Below, in pieces: positions 44,329 to 51,796 of a DNA stretch of 64,000 bases. Position 1 is the stretch's first letter. The number at the start of each line of letters is the position of its first letter. The stretch comes from Saccharopolyspora hirsuta (GTDB taxonomy: Bacteria > Actinomycetota > Actinomycetes > Mycobacteriales > Pseudonocardiaceae), in assembly GCF_008630535.1 (NCBI RefSeq), contig NZ_VWPH01000008.1, positions 1 to 64,000 of the forward strand. Direction: 5' to 3'. The translations under genes were made by a program, and so were the position numbers. The notes beneath the pieces are model-generated. The model had not been told where the DNA came from, did no database searches, and saw only the letters and a program-made list of their open reading frames with translations.

Positions 44329-45276
44329 ATGGAGCGGACCATCCTCGGCAGCGCGCCGCGCTACACCAAGGACCAGGTCGCCGAGGCCGCCGGGGTGCCG
44401 GTGCAGCGCGCCGAGCAGCTGTGGCAGGCGATGGGGTTCGCGCACGTCGACGACGAGGCGGTGGTGTTCACCGACGCCGACGTCGCCGCGCTGCGCGCGC
44501 TGGTGGAGCTGGTCTCGGCCGAGGTGATCCCGCCCGAGCTGGAGTCGGCGGTGGCCCGCTCGCTGGCGCAGACGATGTCCCGGCTGGCCGAGTGGCAGGT
44601 CGGGATCTTCAAGTCGCTGCTGGGCGACAAGTTCGCGGTGGACGTCGAGACCACCGCCCAGGTCGCCTCGGTGATCCTGCCGGTGATGGAGCGGATGCAG
44701 GACTACGTGTGGCGGCGGCACCTGGCGGCCGCGGCCTCGCGGGAGCTCGCCGAGCGCGATCCGGGCGCCGACGAGCGGGTGCAGGTGATCGGCTTCGCCG
44801 ACCTGGTCGGCTACACCCGGTTGATCCGGGACTTCACCGAGCTGGAGCTGGCCCGGCTGATCGACGGCTTCGAGTCGCTGGCCGGGGCGGTCGTCGCGGA
44901 GAACCACGGCCGGGTCATCAAGACGGTGGGCGACGAGGTGCTGTTCGTGACCGACACCGCCGCCGAGGCGGCCGAGATCGCGTTGACGCTCAACGAGGAG
45001 ATCGCCAAGAACGACCTGCTGCCGCCGCTGCGCATCGGGCTGGCCCAGGGCCCGGTGCTGGCCCGCTTCGGCGACGTCTACGGCTCGACGGTGAACATCG
45101 CCAGCCGCCTGACCTCGGTGGCCCGCCCGGCGTCGGCGCTGGTGGACCGCGAGCTGGCGGCGTCGCTGCGGGGCCACCCGGACTACCGCCTGATCTCGGT
45201 CGGCCCGACCAAGGTGCAGGGCTTCCGGGGCCTGCGCGCCTGGGCGCTGCGCCGCGCCGGGAATTCGTCCGTGTGA
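44329..45276 (+). CDS. Class III adenylate cyclase with N-terminal regulatory domain, 315 aa
   Basis: The start is either ATG 44329 (MERTILGSAPRYTKDQVAEA) or ATG 44278, which overlaps the Usp gene. Residues 1-150 form the autoinhibitory domain type known from mycobacterial Rv1264. The catalytic domain begins VQVIGFADLVGYTRLIRDF, with metal-binding aspartates D in FADLVG and in KTVGDEVLFV, and the transition-state region YGSTVNIASRLTSVARP. The substrate-specifying lysine is in HGRVIKTVGDE. It makes cAMP, probably under pH or another intracellular signal. Confidence 0.87.
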   Translation: MERTILGSAPRYTKDQVAEAAGVPVQRAEQLWQAMGFAHVDDEAVVFTDADVAALRALVELVSAEVIPPELESAVARSLAQTMSRLAEWQVGIFKSLLGDKFAVDVETTAQVASVILPVMERMQDYVWRRHLAAAASRELAERDPGADERVQVIGFADLVGYTRLIRDFTELELARLIDGFESLAGAVVAENHGRVIKTVGDEVLFVTDTAAEAAEIALTLNEEIAKNDLLPPLRIGLAQGPVLARFGDVYGSTVNIASRLTSVARPASALVDRELAASLRGHPDYRLISVGPTKVQGFRGLRAWALRRAGNSSV

Positions 45277-45469
45277 TCGAAATCCCGGTGAACTTGCTTG
45301 TCGCAAGCAAGTTCGTCTGATATCGCCGCGCGGGTGGTCGCCACCTGCGGTTATCGCGATCTCGGCGGCTCGCCGCGGGGGCGTTTTCTCGGTTTTGTCG
45401 GTTGCCGCGCGGTGCCCACCGGCCGAAAAGCGGGATGCCCGAGGGCAGTCCCGGCAATAGAGTCGGGGC

Positions 45470-46849
45470 ATGGCGGATCGGGGAACAGTCGCGACAGGCA
45501 GCCATTCCGACGACGTAGCCGCTCTGGTCGCGCAGTACGCGCGACTGCCCGCCGGGGCGCCGGTGCGCCTGGCGAAACCCACCTCCAACCTGTTCCGGTT
45601 CCGCGCCCCGTCGGCCGGTCCGGGCCTGGACGTCGGCCGCTTCGACCGGGTGCTGGAGGTGGACACCGCCAACCGCACCGCGCAGGTGCAGGGCATGGCG
45701 ACCTACGAGCAGATCGTCGACGCGCTGCTGCCGTCCGGGCACATCCCGCTGGTGGTCCCGCAGCTGAAGACGATCACGCTCGGCGGCGCGGTGGCCGGGC
45801 TCGGCATCGAGTCCACCTCGTTCCGCAGCGGGCTGCCGCACGAGTCGGTGCGGGAGCTGGAGATCCTCACCGGCTCCGGTGAGGTGGTGCGCGCCCGCCC
45901 GGACAACGAGCACGCCGAGCTGTTCCGCGGGTTCCCCAACTCCTACGGCACGTTGGGCTACTCGCTGCGGCTGGAGATCGAGCTGGAGCGGGTCCACCCG
46001 TACGTCCGGCTGGAGCACGTGCGGTTCGGGACGGCTCGGGAGTGCGCCGACGCGATCGCGCAGATCTGCCGCGACCGCAGCTACGACGGCCGCCCGGTGG
46101 ACTTCCTCGACGGGACCGTCTTCAGCGCCCGCGACCAGTACCTGACCATCGGGTCCTATGTGGACGAGGCACCGTTCACCAGCGACTACACCGGCCAGCA
46201 GATCTACTACCGCTCGATCCCGCAGCGGCGCACCGACTACCTGACCACCCACGACTACCTGTGGCGGTGGGACACCGACTGGTTCTGGTGCTCGCGCGCG
46301 TTCGGCGCGCAGCACCCGGTGGTGCGGCGGTTCTGGCCGCAGCGCTACCGCCGCTCCGACGTCTACCGCCGCATCGTGGCCTGGGACCGGCGGCACGCGG
46401 TGACCGACCGGCTCGCCGTGCTGCGCGGCCGGGGCGTCAACGAGCCGGTGATCCAGGACGTGGAGATCCCGGTGGACCGGCTGCCGGAGTTCCTGGAGTT
46501 CTTCCACCGCGACATCGGCATCTCCCCGGTCTGGCTGTGCCCGGTGCAGCTGCGCGACGCGAAGGGCTGGCCGCTGTACCCGATGGACCCGGACGAGCTG
46601 TACGTCAACGTCGGGTTCTGGTCCACCGTGCCGCTGCGCCGGGGGGAGGCGCCGGGGCGGCACAACCGGGCGATCGAGCGCGTGGTGACCGAGCTGGACG
46701 GCCACAAGTCGCTGTACTCCAACTCCTACTTCACCGAAGAGGAGTTCTGGCGGCTCTACAACCAACCCGCCTACCAGCGGCTCAAGGAGCGCTACGACCC
46801 GCAGCGCCGACTACCCGGGCTGTACGAGAAGTGCGTCCGGGAGAAGTGA
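45470..46849 (+). CDS. FAD-binding oxidoreductase, BfaA/TmsA-like, 459 aa
   Basis: The FAD_binding_4 domain is present: RVLEVDTANRTAQVQGMATY and VVPQLKTITLGGAVAGLGIE, followed by YGTLGYSLRLEIELERVHPY. This is the DHCR24-like branch. Directly behind it (16 bases) is a cyclopropane-fatty-acid-synthase-like methyltransferase. In mycobacteria and other actinobacteria this pair (BfaA/BfaB, TmsA/TmsB) makes 10-methyl branched fatty acids such as tuberculostearic acid; this partner reduces the 10-methylene intermediate. I infer the same reaction here from context and family. Confidence 0.82.
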   Translation: MADRGTVATGSHSDDVAALVAQYARLPAGAPVRLAKPTSNLFRFRAPSAGPGLDVGRFDRVLEVDTANRTAQVQGMATYEQIVDALLPSGHIPLVVPQLKTITLGGAVAGLGIESTSFRSGLPHESVRELEILTGSGEVVRARPDNEHAELFRGFPNSYGTLGYSLRLEIELERVHPYVRLEHVRFGTARECADAIAQICRDRSYDGRPVDFLDGTVFSARDQYLTIGSYVDEAPFTSDYTGQQIYYRSIPQRRTDYLTTHDYLWRWDTDWFWCSRAFGAQHPVVRRFWPQRYRRSDVYRRIVAWDRRHAVTDRLAVLRGRGVNEPVIQDVEIPVDRLPEFLEFFHRDIGISPVWLCPVQLRDAKGWPLYPMDPDELYVNVGFWSTVPLRRGEAPGRHNRAIERVVTELDGHKSLYSNSYFTEEEFWRLYNQPAYQRLKERYDPQRRLPGLYEKCVREK

Positions 46850-46865
46850 GGAAGGGGATTCGCCG

Positions 46866-48095
46866 ATGGGCTGGGCAGAGGTGTTCGCGCGCGTCCTCGG
46901 GGGCGAGACCCCGGTGGAGATCAGCGCTTTCGACGGCAGCCGGACCGGTCCGCCCGGCGCCGAGGTCCGCGTGGAGGTCCGCTCCCCGCTGGCGCTCTCG
47001 CACCTGGCCGCGGCGCCCGGCGAGCTCGGCCTGGCCCGCGCCTACGTCAGCGGTGCGCTCGAGGTGCACGGCGACATGTACACCGCGCTGGCCGCGTTCC
47101 CGTCGGTGGCGCTGGAGGACATCCCGCCGGGCCTGCGCCGCGAACTGCTGGTGAAGCTGGCCGGGTACCGCCTGTGGTGGCCGGTGCGACCGCCTGCGGT
47201 CGAGCACCGGCCGCGCGGCTGGCGGCACTCCAAGCGCCGCGACAGCAAGTCGATCTCCTACCACTACGACGTGTCCAACCGGTTCTACGAGTGGGTGCTG
47301 GGGCCGTCGATGGCCTACACCTGCGCGGTCTACCCGACCGCCACGTCCACTCTGGAGGAAGCGCAGTTCGCCAAGCACGACCTGGTGGCGCGCAAGCTCG
47401 GGCTGCAGGAGGGCATGCGGCTGCTCGACGTGGGCTGCGGCTGGGGCGGCATGGTGATGCACGCTGCCGAGCACTACGGGGTCCGCGCGCTGGGCGTGAC
47501 GCTGTCCCGGCAGCAGGCGCAGTGGGCGCAGAAGGCCATCGCCGAGCGCGGGCTGGCCGACCTGGCCGAGGTCCGCCACCTGGACTACCGCGACGTCGCC
47601 GAGACCGGGTTCGACGCGGTCAGCTCGATCGGCCTCACCGAGCACATCGGCCTGGCGCAGCTGCCGTCGTACTTCTCGTTCCTGCGCGACAAGCTGGTGC
47701 CCGGCGGCCGGTTGCTCAACCACTGCATCACCCGCCCCGACGGCAGCTACGGCGCGCGGCCGGGCAAGTTCATCGGCCGCTACGTCTTCCCGGACGGCGA
47801 GCTGGAGCCGGTGGGCACCCTGGTGTCGGCGATGAACGACAACGGCTTCGAGGTGCGCCACGAGGAGAACCTGCGCGAGCACTACGCCCTGACGCTGGCG
47901 GGCTGGTGCGAGAACCTCGAAGCGCACTGGGGCGAAGCGGTCGCGGAGGTCGGGCTCGAGCGGGCGCGCGTCTGGCGGCTGTACATGGCGGCCTGCCGAC
48001 TGGGCTTCGAGCGCAACGTCGTCCAGCTGCACCAGGTGCTCGGCGTCCGCCTCGACGGCACCGACGCGCACTACCCGCTCCGCCCGACCTGGTGA
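46866..48095 (+). CDS. Cyclopropane-synthase-like fatty acid methyltransferase, BfaB/TmsB-like, 409 aa
   Basis: The CFA-synthase family motifs are clear: SISYHYDVSNRFYEWVLGPS, MAYTCAVYPTATSTLEEAQ, RLLDVGCGWGGMVMHAAEHY (SAM site) and SSIGLTEHIG with the usual E-H-x-G. The N-terminal 120 residues are the conserved lead domain. It transfers a methyl group from SAM to an unsaturated acyl chain; with its FAD partner the product is a methyl-branched rather than a cyclopropane acid. The gene is in one operon with the oxidoreductase. Confidence 0.88.
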   Translation: MGWAEVFARVLGGETPVEISAFDGSRTGPPGAEVRVEVRSPLALSHLAAAPGELGLARAYVSGALEVHGDMYTALAAFPSVALEDIPPGLRRELLVKLAGYRLWWPVRPPAVEHRPRGWRHSKRRDSKSISYHYDVSNRFYEWVLGPSMAYTCAVYPTATSTLEEAQFAKHDLVARKLGLQEGMRLLDVGCGWGGMVMHAAEHYGVRALGVTLSRQQAQWAQKAIAERGLADLAEVRHLDYRDVAETGFDAVSSIGLTEHIGLAQLPSYFSFLRDKLVPGGRLLNHCITRPDGSYGARPGKFIGRYVFPDGELEPVGTLVSAMNDNGFEVRHEENLREHYALTLAGWCENLEAHWGEAVAEVGLERARVWRLYMAACRLGFERNVVQLHQVLGVRLDGTDAHYPLRPTW

Positions 48096-48105
48096 CCGCC
48101 ACGGA

Positions 48106-49497
48106 TCAGGTCAGGTCCTCCAGGGTCAGCGGCGGGACGAAGTCGCCGACGCGGGTGCGGACCCAGTAGGCGCCGGTCTCCCGCCGCTCGGCGCGGGTGG
48201 TGAAGCGGTAGCGGTAGAACTCCGCGCGGACCAGCAGCGGCGGCCGGTCCGGGAACGGGTTGTGCCGCAGCAGGCGCAGGACCTGCTCGTCGTTGCGGAG
48301 GAGGGCTTCGACCAGGGCCGGGAGCCAGGCGCGGCCGTAGGACGGGGACAGCGCGAGGAACCACATCAGCCAGTCCAGGCGGAGGTGGTAGGGCGCGACC
48401 TGCGGCGGGCGGCGGTGCGGGTCGCCGGGCTTGCCCTTGAACCCGTACTCCCGCCACTCGGCGTCGAAGTCGGCGGCGCCCTCCACCACGACCTCGTAGC
48501 GCGTGCGGGTGATGCTGCCGAACGCGCCGTAGGTGTTGCCCAGGTGCAGCTTGTTGAAGCTGCGGTTCATCACCTGGCGCTTGCCGAGCATGTTGCGCAC
48601 CGGCCAGTAGCTCAGCACCGCGAACACCGCCGTCAGCAGCACCACCAGCACGGCGAACCACGGTGGCAGCCCGGCCACCGGCAGGCCGACCGGGATCGCC
48701 ATCGCGGAGAAGGCCAGCGTGGTGGTCAGCAGGTTCAGCCAGGCGAAGTTCCCGCTGAGCATCAACCAGCCCTGCGTCACCGCCACGACCAGCCCGGCCC
48801 CGGTGGCGACCGGCTGCGGCGCGAACAGCAGGAACGGCACGACCAGCTGGGTGACGTGGTTGGCCAGCACCTCGACCTTGTGCAGCGGGCGCGGCAGCCG
48901 GTGGAACCAGCGGCTCAGCGGACCGGGCATCGGCTGGGTCTCGTGGTGGTAGTACAGCGCGGTGAGGTCGCGCCAGCAGGCGTCGCCGCGCATCTTGATC
49001 AGCCCGGCGCCGAACTCCACCCGGAACAGCAGCCAGGTCAGCAACCACAGCACCAGCGTCGGCGGCGCGATCTCGGCGGGTCCGAGGAAGATCGTCAGGA
49101 ATCCGGCTTCGAGCAGCAGCGACTCCCAGCCGAACGCGTACCAGACCTGCCCGACGTTGACGATCGAGAGGTACAGCAGCCACAGCAGCGTCCACAGCGC
49201 GAGCCACGCCCACAGCGGCGCCAGGTCGGCGACCAGCGCGAGCGCGCTGCCGACCACGCCGACCCAGCACACGCCCGCGAAGAACCGGTCGGAGTAGTGC
49301 AGGTGGAACAGGCTGGGGGAGTCCCGGAACGGGACGCGCGCCAGGAAGCGGGGGATCGGGGTCAGCCCGCGCTCGCCGAGCAGCCCGCGGAACTGCCGCA
49401 GCGCGCTGACGAACCCGAGCAGGTAGGTGATGGCGAGCAGGTGCGTGACCGCGAACCGCGCGGCCCAGTAGTCGGGGGCTGCCGCCCAATCCCACAT
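48106..49497 (-). CDS. Lipase maturation factor family membrane protein, 463 aa
   Basis: The start is ATG 49497 or the GTG three codons upstream. The protein has about 8-10 spans in the first 330 residues. Family hallmarks are VNVGQVWYAFGWESLLLEAG, LLFRVEFGAGLIKMRGDACW with RDLTALYYHHETQPMP, and the C-terminal LRLDWLMWFLALSPSYGRAW. LMF1 homologues help membrane or secreted lipases mature in animals; the bacterial role is unknown. It converges on the fatty-acid pair with 10 bases between the stops. Confidence 0.85.
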   Translation of the reverse strand: MWDWAAAPDYWAARFAVTHLLAITYLLGFVSALRQFRGLLGERGLTPIPRFLARVPFRDSPSLFHLHYSDRFFAGVCWVGVVGSALALVADLAPLWAWLALWTLLWLLYLSIVNVGQVWYAFGWESLLLEAGFLTIFLGPAEIAPPTLVLWLLTWLLFRVEFGAGLIKMRGDACWRDLTALYYHHETQPMPGPLSRWFHRLPRPLHKVEVLANHVTQLVVPFLLFAPQPVATGAGLVVAVTQGWLMLSGNFAWLNLLTTTLAFSAMAIPVGLPVAGLPPWFAVLVVLLTAVFAVLSYWPVRNMLGKRQVMNRSFNKLHLGNTYGAFGSITRTRYEVVVEGAADFDAEWREYGFKGKPGDPHRRPPQVAPYHLRLDWLMWFLALSPSYGRAWLPALVEALLRNDEQVLRLLRHNPFPDRPPLLVRAEFYRYRFTTRAERRETGAYWVRTRVGDFVPPLTLEDLT

Positions 49498-49592
49498 CGC
49501 ACCCACCGTCCCAGCTGTTCGCGGTCGCCTCGCTCAGCCGCGTGATGCCGCTTCTACAATCGCCTACCGACGATGCGGTGTGGAGGGCTGGC

Positions 49593-50438
49593 GTGCTGGA
49601 CGACGTGGTGGCGGTGCTGGCCTGCCCGCATTGCGGTGCCGACCTGGACCGGACCGGCAACAGCCTGCGCTGCGCGGCGAACCACGTGTTCGACATCGCC
49701 CGCCAGGGCTACGTGAGCCTGCTCCCCGGCGGTACGAAGGTCGTCGGTGACACCGCCGCGATGGTGGCGGCCCGCGCGGACTTCCTGGCCGCGGGCCACT
49801 ACGCGCCGATCGCCGACGCGGTGGCGGGGGAGCTGGCCGATGTCGAGGGCTGCGTGGTCGACATCGGGGCCGGGACCGGCTACTACCTCGCTCGTGCACT
49901 TGAGGGGTCTAACCGCGTTGGGCTCGCGCTGGACGTCTCGAAGTACGCCTCGCGCCGCGCGGCCAAGGCGCACCCGCGCATGGGTGCTGCCGTCGCCGAT
50001 GCCTGGCAGACGCTGCCGGTTCGCACGGGCGCGGCTTCGGCGGTGCTGAACGTCTTCGCGCCCCGCAACGCCGCTGAGATGCACCGCGTCCTGCGCCCGG
50101 ACGGGCGGCTCGTGGTGGTCGTGCCCAACGGCGATCACCTGGCGGACCTGGTGTCGGCCTTGGGCCTGCTCAAGGTCGACGAGCGCAAGCAGGAGCGCCT
50201 GACCGAGCAGTTGGCCGACCACTTCGACCTGATCGCGCAGCGGACCTGCGAGTTTCGGCTCTCGCTGGGGGAGCCGGAAGCCGCAGCGGTGGTGGCGATG
50301 GGCCCCAGCGCCTGGCACGCCGACCCCGAATCCCTCCGCGCCCAGATCGCTGCGCTGCCGAAACCCCTCGCGCCGACGGCCTCGGTCACGGTCGGCAGCT
50401 ACCGTCCCCGGCACCTATCGCCAGGTCAGAACCCGTGA
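49593..50438 (+). CDS. RlmA-family 23S rRNA (guanine-N1)-methyltransferase, 281 aa
   Basis: The GTG start has a GGAGG site seven bases upstream. A zinc ribbon (LACPHCGADLDRTGNSLRC with an NH four residues on) comes first, followed by VFDIARQGYVSLLPGG and the SAM motif CVVDIGAGTGYYLARAL. This is the RlmA I/II layout. RlmA II (TlrB) methylates G748 and confers resistance to tylosin-type macrolides, RlmA I methylates G745; the sequence alone does not say which. Its stop codon lies inside the terminator stem. Confidence 0.85.
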   Translation: MLDDVVAVLACPHCGADLDRTGNSLRCAANHVFDIARQGYVSLLPGGTKVVGDTAAMVAARADFLAAGHYAPIADAVAGELADVEGCVVDIGAGTGYYLARALEGSNRVGLALDVSKYASRRAAKAHPRMGAAVADAWQTLPVRTGAASAVLNVFAPRNAAEMHRVLRPDGRLVVVVPNGDHLADLVSALGLLKVDERKQERLTEQLADHFDLIAQRTCEFRLSLGEPEAAAVVAMGPSAWHADPESLRAQIAALPKPLAPTASVTVGSYRPRHLSPGQNP

Positions 50439-50476
50439 GTGTTTTGGGGCGTCATAGCACCCCGAAACACTCACGG
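50433..50476. terminator. 17-bp hairpin built on the stop codon of the rRNA methyltransferase
   Basis: Bases 50433-50449 (starting CCGTGAGTG) pair with 50460-50476 (ending CACTCACGG) with one wobble. The TGA of the gene lies inside the left arm. It stands between convergent genes. Confidence 0.8.
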
Positions 50477-50502
50477 CACTTGACCAGCACAGATGCGGCG
50501 GA

Positions 50503-50997
50503 TCACTCCCGGGCGAGTTCGGCTTCGTAGGCGGCTTGCAGGCGGGCGAAGACCGACTCCGCGCCTTCCGGGCGCGGGATGCCCAGGTGCTGTTCGCGCA
50601 GCTCGTCCATGAACTCCGCCCACAGCTCGGGGCCGCCGCGCTCAAGCAGTTCCGCGCGGACCGAAAGCTCGCGCGTGACCGGCAGGTGGCGGCGTCCCCA
50701 GGCGCCGAGGTGGGCCAGCACCGGGACCAGCTGGATGGCCGGTTCGGTGAGGCTGTAGATCACCTTCTGCTTGTGGCTGGGGTCGGCTGCCTTGGACACC
50801 AGGCCGTGCTGGGTGAGGCGCTGCAACCGGGCGGCGAGGATGTTCGAGGCGATGCCCTCCTCGGAGCTGTGCAGCAGCTCGCGGAAGTGCCTGCGGTTGC
50901 CGAACATCATGTCCCGGATGACGACCAGCGACCACTTGTCGCCGAGCACCTCCACGGCGAGGTTGATCGGGCATCCGGAACGGTGCTCCTCCTTCAC
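50503..50997 (-). CDS. HxlR-family transcriptional regulator, 164 aa
   Basis: The GTG start follows GGGAGGAG. The single conserved cysteine of the family appears in SGCPINLAVEVLGDKWSLVV, with IRDMMFGNRRHFRELLHSSE and GIASNILAARLQRLTQHGLV forming the winged helix. HxlR proteins often respond to reactive electrophiles or oxidants through that cysteine. It is divergent from a reductase and probably represses both, binding the palindrome in the gap. Confidence 0.85.
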   Translation of the reverse strand: MKEEHRSGCPINLAVEVLGDKWSLVVIRDMMFGNRRHFRELLHSSEEGIASNILAARLQRLTQHGLVSKAADPSHKQKVIYSLTEPAIQLVPVLAHLGAWGRRHLPVTRELSVRAELLERGGPELWAEFMDELREQHLGIPRPEGAESVFARLQAAYEAELARE

Positions 50998-51061
50998 GTC
51001 TCCTCCCGCTGTTCGCCGGAACTGCTTGCATTCTGCATTCGGTTGTGTGTAGGTTACCACT

Positions 51062-51078
51062 GATTGCAAGTTGCAATC
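51062..51078. promoter_or_regulatory. Palindrome GATTGCAA-G-TTGCAATC, candidate HxlR operator
   Basis: Perfect 8-bp arms with a single central base lie 16 bases before the reductase start, in the divergent promoter region. A related TTGCATTCTGCATTC word lies 30 bases further left. Confidence 0.6.
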
Positions 51079-51093
51079 GGAACAGGAGGAGTC

Positions 51094-51693
51094 ATGAGCG
51101 CCAAGGTCGTGTGCGACATCGCCGTCTCGGCCGACGGGTACGCCGCCGGTCCCGGTCAGTCCCTCGACAAGCCCTTCGGCGAGGGCCCGGTCGACCGCCT
51201 GACCACCTGGATGTTCGAGACCCCGGACGAGAACCAGGCGGAGCTCGACGCGGTCACGGCGGCCGGTGCGTACGTGATGGGCCGCAACATGTTCGGCCCG
51301 GGCCGCGGCGAGTGGGACCTGGACTGGACGGGCTGGTGGGGCGACGAGCCGCCGTACCACGCGCCGGTCTTCGTGCTGACCCACCACCCGCGCGAACCCC
51401 TGACCATGCAGGGCGGCACCACCTTCACCTTCGTCACCGAAGGCATCCACGCGGCGCTGAAGCAGGCGAAGGACGCGGCGGGGGGCCGCGACGTGGCGAT
51501 CGCCGGCGGCGCGGCCACGGTCAACCAGTACCTCCGCGAAGGCCTGATCGACGAGCTCCGCACCCACGTCGCCCCGGTGGTCCTCGGCGCGGGAGAACGC
51601 CTCTTCGACGGCGTCCCGTCCCAGAACCTGGAGATCGTCTCCGCCCGCCCGGCCTCCCTGGTCACGCACATCACCTACCGCGTCCAGCGCTGA
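51094..51693 (+). CDS. Dihydrofolate-reductase/RibD-C family protein, 199 aa
   Basis: The ATG has an AGGAGGAG site. The RibD C-terminal/DHFR-like fold is indicated by VVCDIAVSADGYAAGPGQSL, GAYVMGRNMFGPGRGEWD and DVAIAGGAATVNQYLREGLI with DELRTHVAPVVLGAGERLF. These proteins probably reduce a small molecule with NADPH. The divergent HxlR regulator suggests induction by a reactive compound. Confidence 0.85.
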   Translation: MSAKVVCDIAVSADGYAAGPGQSLDKPFGEGPVDRLTTWMFETPDENQAELDAVTAAGAYVMGRNMFGPGRGEWDLDWTGWWGDEPPYHAPVFVLTHHPREPLTMQGGTTFTFVTEGIHAALKQAKDAAGGRDVAIAGGAATVNQYLREGLIDELRTHVAPVVLGAGERLFDGVPSQNLEIVSARPASLVTHITYRVQR

Positions 51694-51796
51694 GGGTGCG
51701 CCCGTTCGCGCTGAGTTCGATCGTTCTGCGCCGCTGCGGTCCTCGACGTCGATACGGTGACGGCTCCAACACGACCGATCACCGTCCGAGGTTGAG

